This document shows positions 1 to 12,666 of a stretch of 54,950 bases of DNA, in pieces. The notes under the pieces were generated by a model. That model was not told the origin of the DNA. It saw only the letters and a program-made list of their open reading frames with translations, and searched no databases. Source of the stretch: Reticulitermes lucifugus (Eukaryota > Arthropoda > Insecta > Blattodea > Rhinotermitidae); NCBI GenBank assembly GCA_026260175.1, contig JAKCWW010000300.1:58385-113334 (forward strand), read 5' to 3'. The translations under genes were made by a program, and so were the position numbers. Positions within the stretch are counted from its first letter, which is position 1, and each line of letters starts with the position of its first letter.

Positions 1-49
1 CGAGCGGCCGAAGACCCACGCCTTAGACCGCACGGCCACTGGGATCGGC
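1..49 (-). mobile_element. SINE family A, tRNA-derived head (truncated by window edge)
   Basis: CTTAGACCGCACGGCCACTG followed by GGATCGGC matches the copies ending at 6588 and 10008. On the minus strand it carries an A-box-like TGGCCGTGCGG. The rest lies to the left of the window. Confidence 0.6.
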
Positions 50-118
50 AAGGGATCGAACCCAGAACAATACAGGCTGTAGCGAGTCACTGTACCGACT
101 ACGCTATCCCGGCATCCA
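50..118 (-). mobile_element. SINE family B, tRNA-derived head
   Basis: On the minus strand it begins GCCGGGATAGCGTAGTCGG (A box) and continues to GGGTTCGATCCC (B box). It is the same head type as the plus-strand copy at 10533 and abuts the SINE A fragment directly, so the two may be a nested or composite pair. Confidence 0.55.
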
Positions 119-1586
119 GGTTCGTAACTACACATGAAAATTCTGTTAGGAGGTTCCGTACAAAGTCAGGAAGATAAAATTTCAAAACCGATTTGTAGGG
201 CGATGGAGTCAAGGAGAATGAGTAGAGCGGACGTGGAGAAGAGAAATGTACACAGGTTTTGGTTGGACGCCCTGAAGGAACAGCCACTGGAAAGCGTCGG
301 TCAGGATGGGACGATAATTGTAAAACGATATTCATGTTGTTATATGTTCATGTGAGGGTTTATAGTTACATTGTTTGAAAGCAGCTGCTGTCAGCTGGTG
401 GACACTTTTGTTGCATTGATGTCATCGCACACCAATCAGTGTAGACCGTAAGGAGCAGTGGTTATAAACGAGATATCTCGTGCATCGCATTGAAATTGTT
501 AGAGGAATTCTGGGTGTTGTAGAATACCTATTTTATTTTTATTACGTACTTCGTACAAATTACAGCATAACATGGTGGCCTTTACGGCGTCGTGTGTGGA
601 CGAGTGTGAAATGTATTGTATACGAGATTTTAGTATATAATATCACAACAGAATTTTCCGTGTATAAGTTAAGCTTTATCCGAAATGAAATGCTGATTCA
701 CTTTACCCTAATTCAGTTCCATACTGCCCTACTTTCTAATGATTAAACAGAATTGCAATAATGTATTATATATTACCCAAAAAATATGATTCATACTTGG
801 AAGGAACTATTAATTTTAAATTTGAAAGATTACTGTTGGAAACACGTAATTCTCAACAAACTTAAATATTTTTTCCGTATATTAGATTCATGAAGTGTTG
901 AAGAGATGGTGAAATATCGACCTACATATATGCGTTCATTTTAAACATGGGGCGGATAGTGGAATAGCGTTTAGCCATGCCCTCCCACGTGGTATTGCAT
1001 ACTATCCGAATGAAGTCATTTTGCTTGAACTCCCTTTTGTTTCATAACAGACGCAAAGAACAAAAGACGCTAATGCAGTTGTAACAAGTTTGTTTGATGC
1101 CAATCAGTTACAACTTAAAGAGTGATTACTTAGTGGAGAAGCACAAGTTGACTGCAAGTACCTTTCAGAATTCAGCAAAACAAAAGGCTTATTGTTATGC
1201 GTCTACAAAGAGAATTCAGTGTTACAGCTTTTCTTTCATTCGCTTTGTTTTCTTGCACTCATATTAGACGCAGTAGTTACCAGGGATGAAAATGCATGTT
1301 GAGGACTAGGAAGGTGCTCAGGCATCAGTTGAAAAGCCCAGGGAATGGACACACAAAGTTAAATGATTTTCATGAGCAGCGAGTCCGCGTTGAGGCTCGC
1401 GGGCTCATTGTTACTGAATGCATCACAACAAATAAGCGTTGCTGGTTTCAGCGTACTACGGAAGGAAAACCAAGAAGAAATAGTTTTTTACAATCTGCCT
1501 TTCGTCTTAACAATTCCGATGCTCCGTCAGACACAAATGTTGTGAAGTATTTCAGTAACGAATTCAGAAGAGCATAATAAATGGTT

Positions 1587-1742
1587 AAAATGTTCTCGGG
1601 CCAGCAACCATGTCAGATTGCTTAATGGTCAGTACGCCAACATTTCGAGGACCATCTCTGCCCTCGGGCAGAGATGGTCCTCGAAATGTTGGTTTACTCA
1701 CCATTAAGCAATCTGACATGGCTGCTAGTCCGAGAACATTTT
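1587..1742. repeat. Near-perfect inverted repeat (77-bp arms)
   Basis: Arms 1587-1663 and 1666-1742 are reverse complements with about six mismatches and a 2-base centre (CTGCCC-TC-GGGCAG). Transcribed, it would form a long hairpin. It holds the motif GGACCATCTCTGCCC and its complement. It is either a foldback/MITE-type element or head-to-head copies of a retroelement end. Confidence 0.85.
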
Positions 1743-3067
1743 ATTCAGTTTAGTCGCCGTGAAAGCTTTAAATTGTATATAATAAATGGTGTTTAAATTA
1801 GCCACGTACTTTGCAAATTACAAATCAAAATAATGGAACTGCAGATCTCTACACGTGCCCACTACAGTTCTCAAGTACATTACAAGACCATTTTTACCTA
1901 TAATAGTCGGTTCGTCGATCATTACTTACATTTCGTTCTGTTGTAATACAGTATACTTCACCATTGCCCTTCTCATTTCTTTCCCTGTGACCTAGGCAAT
2001 AATTCGTGGCAGTTTAACACGTCATAAGTAAAGATCATTTAGTTGGTGTAGTTCCAGTGTCACGTGCCACGCATATGTGCGGCCTCCCTTTCTTAACAAC
2101 ATTGAAAACAGTTCTGAAAACACGACTAGCTTTTGTTTCGTATTTTAAAGGGAACCATAAACTGTACTAACACGTTTGCCTTCGTGTTACATTTAGCTTT
2201 TGGCTTGCATTGTGAATGCCGCTGTTTTTGTGTTTTGAATTTCTGTGTCAATGGCGCCAGTTGTTTTGACTGTCACTACATTCACCGCTCACACCCATTT
2301 CAATGTTGCACCACTCGCGAGATACACGAATCCCGTGAGTTTGTTCTGGTCCGAACTTGTTGACTTCCGTGCATTCTATTCTAGTTTTGTTTTCCACAAA
2401 CCTCCACGGATATTGTACTTTCCTTTGCAAGAACATTTCAACAGTTCAGCGTTCTGGAATGTCTTTCTGCGGGTTGGGGTTGTCATACTTGGACACAGAA
2501 TTACGTGATGGCAAGTACATTCTTGCACAGCTGGTTTGTTCTTCTTTTCCGTCTGCGTGATTCCATCCACGTTTATTTAGTCTTCCTGTTGAAGACTTTT
2601 CTTCGTAGCGTACTCCAAACTGCTCATTTCACACATTACGTCAAATTGTTCACGCTCTAGGGACACTAATTACACAACACTTCGACGTCTGAGTACTATA
2701 CTTTGCTGTCTAGCCTTGTGTTTGTGAAACCGTAATAATCGAGGGACCTTAGAAGCCAAGAAAAGTGTGGATAGTAGCCTCTGAGTGTGGCTGTGTGTTA
2801 CCTTCAGGTTGCCAACACTGATACGTGTATCTGTAATGCGCCGACAGCAGTGGTGGCGACGGTCCAAGAAGCCACGGGCATTTGCTCTTTTGTCATAATT
2901 GCTTCTGCGTTGTTCGTTCGTTCTGTGCGTCTTAGGCAAAGAACGCACTAAATCCTTTATAAGATACTCTGTCTGGAGTTTAAACCTTCAAAGACGAAAA
3001 CTGACCTGAATTATCTGGTAACACATTATTAACGTATTCTTTAGTATATCAGGAACGTAAGCCAATA

Positions 3068-3520
3068 GGATACACTGTATTCCGTTTATTTACTATCGGT
3101 GCAACATGTTTCGGCATAAATGGCCATCATCAGTACCTCAGCCGGTTCTTACGTCCTGTGTGGAACGTATCACTTCTGCCTATTAACTCCCACTGCGACC
3201 CGTCTTATCACACACTTTAAGGTGCGTGGGCTCACTGCACTATGCCCACTGCTTACGTACACACAACACTACGACTTGGACATGATCTGCTGTGTCTTCA
3301 TTATATTCTGTCATTTATACAATTACGTAATACTTTCATTAGCAGTGGAAGGTTTAATATACTGTACACACGTTAATCTTTCCTTTATATGTGTTTACAT
3401 TTAAAATTGTAACTTGTAAGGACCTTGAAAGCTTCTGATACTCTCATTGCGATTCCTGATGATGGCCATTTAAGCCGAAACGTGTTGGATCGATAGTAAA
3501 TAAATGGAATATAGCGTACC
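3068..3520. repeat. Foldback element with ~65-bp arms carrying a hammerhead-like core
   Basis: Arms 3068-3133 and 3456-3520 are inverted copies. The right arm reads CTGATGATGGCCATTTAAGC then CGAAACGTGTTGG. That is the hammerhead order CUGAUGA, stem II (GGC/GCC) and GAAA, as found in Penelope-like retroelement terminal repeats. The 322-bp spacer has no recognised coding sequence. Confidence 0.65.
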
Positions 3521-6341
3521 GTGTTGGTTATTTTCTTGGCCTGAATTATATTCTAATCGGTATTTCGAACAGGTAACATGTACCTGTACATGTAAGATGT
3601 ACAGGCCGTACTTGTGGCCTCTCAGAACTAAACAGTACGATCACAGCTGTTGTGTACGAAGGGGACGTCACAAGATGGATACCTTTTCCAACGTGCTGAG
3701 AACATGGAAGGCCGAGAGAGCACTATGACGGAAGAAAAGCAAAAATTAAAAAAAGTCACGTGTTACCTTTTTGAATTAAGCGATTAATTTAAAGATTAAG
3801 TTTGTAGGACGCAGCAAACACATTACTTTGGTATACTTTTTTCATGTTAACCTGGTGGTAAAGTAACCACTGGACTTCATAAAGGGTTCATTACAGTTGC
3901 ATCCCTGATGGAGGTCTGACAGGAATAATTACCGCAATCCGACACACGTTTTGGCACAGAGGTAGTTGACCAGCGTGACCGACCGATCGGAGACGTCCCT
4001 TCTCGCATCGTTTCAGCCGATCGTGACAACGTCGAAACGGATGTCGAGGAAGCACGCACGCGGGCACTTCCGTCTGGCCATTCATACAAGGAAGAGGGCC
4101 CGTGCGTGAGTCATCGGCCTGGCACCCTCCGTTCTGGGTAACATACGTCAGTTTCGACTCCTTCGTGATAACCTGTGAGAAGAATGGAAAAGTGTCACCA
4201 GTCTTAAGCAGGCATACACATTTTTGTTTCCAACTGTTTTCCTTCCGGATGCGAATACGTCACTGGTCTTGAACTGCATTTACCGCAGACGCGAATCTGT
4301 GGTTTAAGCGTTAGTCACATTACATATATCTCACTACACAGTCAGAAATAGATTCTCCTTGCATTTCGATCAGCCATGTAAAAAATGCCCTATAAAAGTG
4401 GTACTGGTGGATCTTAAATCTGACCGGTAATTTATATCATGACCAATAGTTTGTATAATGCAGTTACTAAGAAGAGTGTAGAAGTTTGACTTGAACTTTA
4501 TGTAAAGTGTGGTTAGATTTGGGATTTGAGGAGCCGGGGCGAATACATTAAAATTGCATTAAGATATGGGGAAAGTATTTAGAAAGTTTCCTTCCCACGC
4601 TGTGACTGAAAATAGCACTGTGGCACAATGAGATTTGTTGGTAAACTTTGGACATCTAGACGCAGATGGGTGTATAATATTAAAATGAAAGCCGTTCCTG
4701 TTCCGTTTCAGTGTAACGTTTTAGACAAGCCAACATTTTATACGTATTTCAACATTGCTTTTGCTCATGCACAGTAATTCAGAACTGTCTTTTGGGTACG
4801 ATTTTCTTCAATAGTCTGGACATGTGCCATCATTTTTTCTGTAGCTAGTGTGGATTTCTGTACACTTCGTTTGTGCCGTCCTGCCGCCTTCTCCTGCTGC
4901 TGATAACAGAAACTACTTCCCACTAGTTTTTTCTCTGTGATGTTATTTTCTGTTACTGCCTGAACGTCTGATCAATATGAAAGGACGGATCTTGTCACTG
5001 TCTTCTACAATTGTATCTGATTATCATTAAAAATTTATTTTTAATAATTTCTTTATCTTTGCCATTCTCAGAAATGTTATTACATTTCTTGTAAATTATC
5101 CCTAATTATATTTTTCAGATTTATTATGCTAGTTCCCTTACAGTTTGTATCGTATCGATATTTTGACACTAAGTCCATTTGAATATTTAACAGGTGTATA
5201 TAGCATAATGCGTGGAGACATTGCTAGTAACACAGCAGCCAGGTGGTTATGAAACTGGGTCAGTGTTGGCATCCGCAAGAGCTAATTTACCCACGTGTGA
5301 TACAACTTACGCAATTTCACTCTGAACTACTTCGTTCATGAGGTCTGTAGTCACAAGTGACTCAGTTGTGTAATATTTAATTATTGCCTTTTCTTAGAGA
5401 TTAGTGTTTCCTGAAATATTGTTGTTGTTCGCAGTGTGCAGGTTCAAAACTCATCCTATGCGACTGATAAAATTATGACTGGTGGGGAAAAAAGTGTAAT
5501 GTACTGTACTGGGCACACACACACATTTCATTTATTATTTTCAGGTGAGGCTAGAACCTTATTTAGACCTCACATTTTCTCCTTTTTGGCCTTCTCAGAT
5601 GTAATATTTCATTACACGTGTAATATTTTTGCACGTGCAATTCATTCTTTTAAATGCTCAGCCGTCTTGTAAATGCGATTCACTTCTCTGTATGTGTGTG
5701 TATGTATAAACCTACGTATGTGTGAATGTATGCAGGTGTGTATAATTGTTCTCTTGTCCTTATTTTAAACGTACGTTACTCTCATGTTCGTGTGCCTCTC
5801 CGCGTGTCTTCTCCGTAGCACTTTTTGGATCAGTCGATGAATTGTCATGAAATTTATAAAAATATCAGATCACTTGAAATCATCCAACTTCTGTACTTCG
5901 TAATTTTCTGCCCTTCATAATACCAATGTAGCGGATGTATGAACTTCTGAGGTGGAAGGGGACTACGCAGCACTTAATGTGAGGTCCTGAAATTATGTAG
6001 ATCTTAGAAAAATATGAAGGGCGCATTTCCTTAAAGAAAGGCTGTTCTTGTAGAATATAAAATAACATTTTTTTCAGATGCGTGAAATTTATATTTAGCT
6101 TTCTATTTGATGATCATAACGTACGATAAACTTTTAGAGTTAGGAATGGAAAATTTTGCGTTGAGGTAGATCGTAAACACACCTGCAGTGTCTGTATATC
6201 CATCGTCTTTTATGTGCTACTAATTAAGGAAGTGTTAAGGTGAAACACTTTAACGTTATTTGTGACAAGTTTGACGTACTTAATGTATGTAGTAGTGGTA
6301 AGTTGTACCGAAAGTTGTCACTAAATCTTATACTTTTACAA

Positions 6342-6588
6342 TTTTTTTTTCAATGGCGCAACAGTCCCTAGTGGGCCAGGGCCTCCTCATTCACACTCAG
6401 TTATACACACCACACTCGGTAGGACTCCTCTGGACGAGTGATCAGCCCGACGCAGAGACTTCTACCTGACAACACACAACACTCACAAGAGACAGACATC
6501 CATGCCCCCGTCGGGATTCGAATCCGCAATCCCAACAAGCGAGCAGCCGCAGACCCACTCCTTAGACCGCGCGGCCACTGGGATCGGC
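6342..6588 (-). mobile_element. SINE family A, nearly complete, tRNA-derived
   Basis: On the minus strand: GGCCGATCCCAGTGGCCGCG (A box), then GGATTCGAATCCC (B box at about 6512-6524), then a body, ending ...TTGCGCCATTG followed by a run of A (the T run at 6342-6350). Pol III boxes and A tail identify a SINE. It is not a functional tRNA: the acceptor stem does not close. Confidence 0.75.
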
Positions 6589-7562
6589 CATATTTTTTAC
6601 ATAGCTATAGGTATTCCTAGCGTCACCGTATGGTCCTAGATGGAAAAATTTGTAGTTTATGTTCTTCCCAGGGCTTATGTCAGTTTAATCATTACCAGAG
6701 AGTACTGAAAGACGGTGGATTGTGATTAGTGGTATACAACGGGAAAACAGTAATTTGCTTTCACCCCTGTGGGAAATCATCTCAGGAACGGCGTGTTTCA
6801 TCATCTTGACTTAGTTACAATAGCTATTTGTATTCGTGTCCAACAGTCTCAAGCGGGACGCGTGAATGCCATGATCATGTGCGAGGTGAAAGTTGTTTGC
6901 TTGTTTTGCCAGAACCTGACGTTACCAATGAGAAAAGTTCCATATTGTTTGATATCCTGATCCACTTCCTTCCTGGTAGTTTCCTTGTATTTCACGTGCC
7001 ACAAAATACTAATTTCAGGTATGAAGTTCTTGCGAACGAATGTCCTTCACCTACGTCGTTAGGATGACTAAAGCAATAAGGATGAAGTGGGATGGGGAAA
7101 TGAAAAATGCCTACCAAATTTGGATCAGAAAAGCTCAAAATTTAAACACCACTTCAGATTGAAGGATACTACTAAAACTGATCCTGAAGAAATGGCGTGT
7201 GAAGTGGAGCTGTGGTATTAAAATGGATTGTGTGATAATATTAAATCTGATCTTGAAGAAGTAGGTTATGGAGGTGTGGCCTGGGTTCAGCGGGCTCAGA
7301 ACGGAATACTCTGGCAGGCTTTCGTGAGCACGTTGATGAATTTCGGGTTACATATAACAGAACTATTGCACTAGGCGAGAAACTTTTAAGATTGACCATG
7401 TACAGTGGAGGTTCAATTCTCACATTGTGTTCCACACCGTAATGTGAGCACTGAGAAGCCGAGAATTCTGAATAATAAAATTACTAAGTCAGTGAGTGCA
7501 GTTACTTTTTAAGATGTAAATACAAACTCCAACTTTTATAGCAACGTGTGCATGGAAGATAC

Positions 7563-7620
7563 CCTCCTGATGATGGCTGGATCCAATGGAAACATGTTGG
7601 TGTTTGGACGATAAATTTCT
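7563..7620 (+). repeat. Degenerate hammerhead-like / Penelope-type fragment
   Basis: CCTGATGATGGC, a short spacer, then GGAAACATGTTGG repeats the motif of the 3456 arm in decayed form. Confidence 0.4.
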
Positions 7621-8339
7621 AACTTATGTAAATGTTTTTATAGTTAGAGTGTCATGATTTGCATAAAGTTCTAATTTTCCAAAAGCATATGTTGAAGTGA
7701 CATTGAAGACTTTGTATATTGCCAGATCCGTGGTATGTAGGTCGTAAACAGCCGGAGTACTGGGATCGTGGTTGAGCACTCTTCTCGAGACATGAATGTG
7801 TGGTGTCGTGTATGGCTGGAGACTTCGATACGTCGATCTCTACCCCAAGAATTCTTAACAAGTGTCTAATTGATCAGTTGTTCAAGAATTCGATTTGAAC
7901 TGGAAGAGGTCAGATAAGTTTTACATTTAGCCTCCNNNNCCCCCCCCCCATTATGGGATGATAATGCAGATCAAGGCTATGACGGGCAGTTTGGGGAAGG
8001 GGAACCTAACATTTATAGCTCTCTGAAAATGCCGCGGAAAAATTCGCACTGAATTTTGTCGGTCTCGAACGCCGAGATCTTCCATAATATGGATTTATGG
8101 ATCTGTGCACGAATATGTGATTTATAATCACTGACTTCTCACAGCATTTTGTCACGCACCCCGCAACAAAGCTATGAAATCCTAGCAACGCTCCTGGATT
8201 CTGTGCAACATATGAAGTAGAAATGGCGTCGTTGAATAGTCCATGAAACACACTGAACTCCTGGCCCGTTCCACATTCCTGAAAATATCGTATGTTATTG
8301 TAACCTACGTGATTGCTGTCCTTTATCTATCGAGACGTA

Positions 8340-8462
8340 CCGCAAGGTGAAAGGTGGACGGAATGTGGGAACACCCGAGGAGCGGTGGAAGGACCAGTTT
8401 TGGTTATGGAGTCAGAACAGGCCGAGGGGCCTAATCCATGAAGGCAGTGATGATGATACCAG
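8340..8462 (+). mobile_element. LINE 3'-end fragment
   Basis: Translates as GTPEERWKDQF...RPRGLIHEGSDDD, resembling the R-P-x-x-R-W-x-D-Q-F ending of non-LTR retrotransposon ORF2 tails followed by a GAT-rich tail. Fragment only. Confidence 0.4.
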
Positions 8463-8501
8463 ATTGTTCGTCTTTTTTTATTTTTGTTTCTCCTCCTCCT
8501 C

Positions 8502-8524
8502 ATTATTATTATTATTATTATTAT
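8502..8524. repeat. (ATT)n microsatellite
   Basis: Uninterrupted ATT units directly before a SINE B 3' fragment. Confidence 0.9.
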
Positions 8525-8632
8525 ATCATCTGGCGTTGACCACCCACCCCCTTCTAGCGCCGAGTTTCAGTATGGGTAGAGCTATATCGCAACCTCCCCT
8601 CAGTGTCTACTTGGCATGTTACAAGACAGCCA
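8525..8632 (+). mobile_element. SINE family B, 3' part
   Basis: TGGCGTTGACCACCCACC through TATGGGTAGAGCTATA and ACAAGACAGCC aligns by eye with the 3' half of the copies at 10533 and 32985. Confidence 0.6.
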
Positions 8633-8670
8633 TCGTCGTCATCGTTATCATCACCATCATCATCATCATG
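8631..8670. repeat. (CAT/CGT)n microsatellite
   Basis: Imperfect trinucleotide run that follows the SINE B tail, probably grown from it. Confidence 0.8.
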
Positions 8671-9814
8671 GTGTTACATCTCAGCTCTTATTCTTCCTAG
8701 TGATTGATGTTCACTGCTCCAGTTCCATTAATTCGTATTACTAGCGACATTCTCGCAATTGCTGGTTTGAAATATTTTCTCTTTCTAATCGTGCATTGAA
8801 GTCTCCTAATATCATTTTCGTGGAGTACTCAGGACTGCGATATTCTTTGTTGTCTCGCTGTTTAAACAAAAGCGGTTAGACGTGCCTTCTCGGTGGACTA
8901 TTATATATTTTTCTAAATGATTACTTTGATTTATGACGCACTTCATTAATCCGATGTTCAAATGTTGCAGACATAAGCCTACAGTTGCGAAGCTAAGCAC
9001 ACATTACAGATATAACACTGCAGCGATTCATAAATAATGTTTCTTCGTGTTCCTTAACGGAAAACATGTCAAATGAAATTTGTAGATCATATTGGAATGT
9101 GTAATTTGTGTTCTGTACACATTTTTGTACGACGAGCCATTGTTTGACAGTCAATGCAAAAACTGAATGTGAGTTTTATGCATGTAGGGCTAGGACCGAT
9201 ACGTGCCAAAGCTCAAATTCATGTGACATTGTTTGATGTAGACGTCAAATACTAAGTTCCATTAAGTCTATTAAATTATTTTGGAAATGCTATATTCAGA
9301 CAGGCACAGTCTCCCAGAATTTACATTCATTCATGCATCTTTTGCAGAAACGTATCTTAAAATAAACTATCCCCACGGTATGAAAAATTTAAACTTCAAA
9401 AACATAGAAACACGATTTTTAAGATGTATCTAATTAATAAACAAACAAATATGCATCCCAGTGGGGTACAAAGAATTTTCAGATGTGTACTTTTTGTGTG
9501 CTGTTATTGGTATGTATGTATGTATGTATTTTATGCCAGAGAAGAGCGCATATCAGCAGAACCACTAAGTGACAGAAATGGTAAATTGAAGAACCCATGA
9601 ATACCTTTGCTAATCACTCTGATCACCAGTAACCAAAATATGACACTGCTTATAACATACACTACGTATTCATTATACTGGTATTTAGTTACGTACGTGC
9701 TCTCTCGAAAAGTGTTTGACATTAAGTTACGTACCTCACCGTGCTGTATTACTTATTCTTCTTCTTCTTAGTCTGACCTCTTTCTACCTATCCATTGTAG
9801 GTATTGAGGGTTAT

Positions 9815-10008
9815 TGTACCTGATCACACTCAATGACACATACTCAGTAGGACTCCTCTGGACGACGGATCGCAGAGACCTGTACCTCACAACACACAAC
9901 ATTCTCAAGAGACAGACATCCATGTGCCTGGCGGGATTCGAACCCGCAATTCCAACAGGCAAGCGGCCGCAGACCTAAGTCTTAGACCGCGCGGCCACTG
10001 GGATCGGC
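9815..10008 (-). mobile_element. SINE family A copy
   Basis: Shares GTAGGACTCCTCTGGACGA, CAACACACAAC and AGAGACAGACATCCATG with the 6342 copy. B box GGGTTCGAATCCC and A box TGGCCGCGCGG are on the minus strand. The tail side is decayed. Confidence 0.7.
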
Positions 10009-10532
10009 GAGCTATATTATATGCCGAGAAATCTGATAAATTTCGACTTGAGTTCCATGCAAAATAAAAATTACCCTGTGGATTGTTGTAAATTTTCACC
10101 CCAAGTTGTGTTTTAGAGTAAGCAATGAAAGGTCCATGAAACATGGAGAGAAGAATGTAGTTTTGCTAAAGATAAGATAGGGAAGAGGAACTGCTTAAAA
10201 GATTTCAAACTTTCACCTGGTCACACAAACAGATTTCGGAATCTTAACAAGATATTACTTTGTGCTTACTCGTTAATGAATTCCACGCACCCACCATTAT
10301 AAGCACGAAGAACAAAGCAGTGCCATCTTTTCTGACGAACACAATTGTTGCGAACCCAAGGGGGGGAGAGTGCGTGATTCTGTATTGTCTAAGAGGTAGT
10401 CGTCTTCGTGAAGCTACGAGGCATTGTGTGTGACTCACTGATAAGAAGAGAGGAAACGTCTTCCAGTTGTATTCTTTGCGATTTTATATACCTCTTTGAT
10501 ATTTATGTTTAATGCTGATACAAATCTGCTGT

Positions 10533-10820
10533 GGAGCCGGGATAGCATAATTGGAATAGTAACTAGGCAACGGACTGGACGATCCGGGGTTCGACTACGA
10601 CAGGAACAAGAGTTTTCTTTCCTGCAATTCGTCCAGACCGGCTGTGGGGCCAATCCAGGCTCCTATTCAGTGGGTACTGTGTGTAAAGTGGCAAGACCGT
10701 GAAGTTAACCACTTACCTCCATCTATCACCGAGGTTAAGAATGAGTGGAGCTATACCGCTACTCCCCCCTGTATGCCTTAATGACGTGCACACGCACAAC
10801 TTTACCTTTTACCATTACAA
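10533..10820 (+). mobile_element. SINE family B, longest plus-strand copy
   Basis: GGAGCCGGGATAGCATAATTGG (A box about 10543) and GGGGTTCGACTAC (B box about 10588) form a tRNA-like head. It is followed by the body AGAGTTTTCTTTCCTGCAAT...CAGACCGGCTGTGGGGCC and the tail GAGTGGAGCTATACCGC...CAACTTTACC. Other copies in the window align to it in parts. Confidence 0.75.
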
Positions 10821-12180
10821 ATCTGCTGTTGAGCGCTACTCATTCTGTATCACAATACCTACACCGAATCAGAAATGACTATAGACACCATTTCGTCATT
10901 CAATATCGAAACAATTTTTCAAATGACAGTTACCGATGTGAATGAGATCTGTCTTTTATATCGCATAGTGAACTTTTATTCGTTAAGCTGTTTGTAAGAA
11001 ATGTGATAAAATTTAACTTGGGGTAGTGTATAAAGTTTATAATGTTGTTTATAAAGACACTGTTAATTCTCCTGTAGAAATAAAATTGACAATTTAAGTG
11101 GCAAGTGTCCACTGGGCACTTAAGTACACAACATTGTGAACTATGCGCGCTGAGTTGCTGCACTGATCCGTTACAGTATAATGTACAGGGCAGGGAACAC
11201 TCAGAACGTTGAGATGAGTGACATGCGGGGTCTTCTGTTGCTGTTTCAAAGGATTATCAGAACATTCTAGAACGTTGTTATTTGCCTAGTTCACGAGATT
11301 CAGGGATTAAGGCAACAGCCATGGACGAGGTCAGTATGTACAATGAATGTGCTTCGCATGCAGTATACGACCCACAAAGACAGGCGGAGAACATTTGGAC
11401 TTGTGCGAAAACCTCCATACTTCCTGCAATACAGATGCCGAAACAGCCTCACAGATTTGCCGTTCCGGTGGATGCCGGCAATCGTCAAGTGTGTGCTCTC
11501 ATGTACGAGTGGCCAGGGCCTGCTTACATTTCTTTTGTTTAAGTAATTTATGTTACGTGATAGGCAGCAGGTTGGAAAAAGTAATTTTGATACTGGAATA
11601 GGAACGTCTGCATCTCATGTTGTCTGTTATGTGCTTCTTACCTTGGTACATGACTTTAGCTTTCTAGGGGTATCGTGCCTCGCTTTTTATTGTACTTTGG
11701 TTCCACTTCTAATGAATTTCATAGTTTGTGTTGTTTTGTCCTCTTTATGCTGAACTCTTGTGGCAGATGTGTACTCTAAAAATTCCTAATGAAAGCAGCA
11801 ACACATAAGTACAGTATATTGCTAACAGAATGGAGGGACGTTAGTGAATTTCTACCGGAATGCACCGCGTTACATCCTGTAAGACAGTAAACTTGTTATT
11901 ATATTGGTATGTCATTGTATATGAGTGCGCTGATCGTTCAGATGTTTGTGGTGAAAGTTGTAAATTTTATTGAGGTGTATATTTTGTTGTATGTAATTTT
12001 TATGCTAAACTATTGCATGTGTGACCTGCGTTATTGCCAGTGCCGAATTCATTAATTTCGGGGCCCTGGTGCATATTTATAGAGGCCCTATTGTATCTGT
12101 TGCTATATGCACTGGCACACAGTGTTTGAATGTGAGCGGTGTATGAAAAATCCAGGGATTGAGATAAAAGATGTACATTA

Positions 12181-12228
12181 ATATATGTGTGTATGTATAT
12201 ATATATATACATACACACACACACATAT
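12181..12228. repeat. (TG/TA)n-(CA)n simple repeat
   Basis: TGTGTATGTATATATA running into CACACACACA; it can pair with itself. Confidence 0.85.
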
Positions 12229-12568
12229 CTAGTCAGCCAATTAACTAATCACATTATAAAATCAGTGAACCCTTATACAAATAAAAGAACTCAGTTCTTC
12301 AGGCCCTGTCTAGACCCAGAGCCATCCCAAGACATCTGCTCATGTTTATGGTAATGCTCATGACGACACAGAGAGCTGCTCTATCTGCTTGTAACAGACC
12401 AAGGCTTCCTTTCATTGTCAACCTGAGTGTATGCTTCGGCTGTGTCTGCTCTTAGCACTGTGTTTACCCACTGAAGTACTAGGGTGTGACACAAAGGTAT
12501 CAGAGAAGGCAGGCAGCTGTTCTGTCAGGGTATAACAGTGAAACCTGATTCATTGTTTTGTCTTACAG

Positions 12569-12666
12569 GGAGGATTCAAACTGCAAGTGCTGGATACCTT
12601 ACAGCGACCAGTACTTGATCTTACCCCAGTGACAGCAGACTCAGAATTTGTTAAAAATGATGTGAC
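12569..12666 (+). CDS. Exon A: LPMO-like domain, core strand
   Basis: Acceptor TCTTACAG and donor GTAAGT flank 98 nt, read in phase 0 from GGA. It encodes [20 protein letters not shown] followed by a short stretch ending in the split codon AC. In Chitin_bind_3/AA15-like LPMOs this strand follows the second copper-ligand histidine, which would sit in the upstream exon. This is the first exon I can recognise in the window. Confidence 0.72.

Larger units (their letters stand above)
119..12568. other. Repeat-rich region upstream of the first recognisable exon
   Basis: No exon with domain homology or convincing splice pair was found here on either strand. The longer open frames (for example 1296-1577, 8347-8700 and 11282-11542) lack recognisable motifs or are repeat-derived. 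The missing first exons of the DOMON gene are either hidden here as short exons or lie further left. Contents I can name are listed separately: an inverted repeat at 1587, a foldback element at 3068, SINEs, a LINE tail and microsatellites. A GC-rich patch lies at about 3910-4140. Confidence 0.6.

Noticed and set aside
1296..1577. 93-codon open frame as a small gene
   Set aside because: No recognisable motif, start context or splice sites; the length is within chance for AT-rich DNA.
3877..4089. Minus-strand frames in the GC-rich patch as a gene
   Set aside because: No motif on either strand; kept only as a compositional finding.
6510..6588. tRNA gene from A and B boxes (also at 10533, 9930 and 60)
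   Set aside because: No closing acceptor stem or proper anticodon arm; multicopy and attached to SINE bodies.
8347..8700. 117-codon frame as a gene
   Set aside because: Composed of a LINE tail, microsatellites and a SINE fragment.
11282..11542. 86-codon frame tested as a missing LPMO N-terminal exon
   Set aside because: No His-Gly start, no CGG or NH-x-G motif, and no usable donor in phase with 12569.
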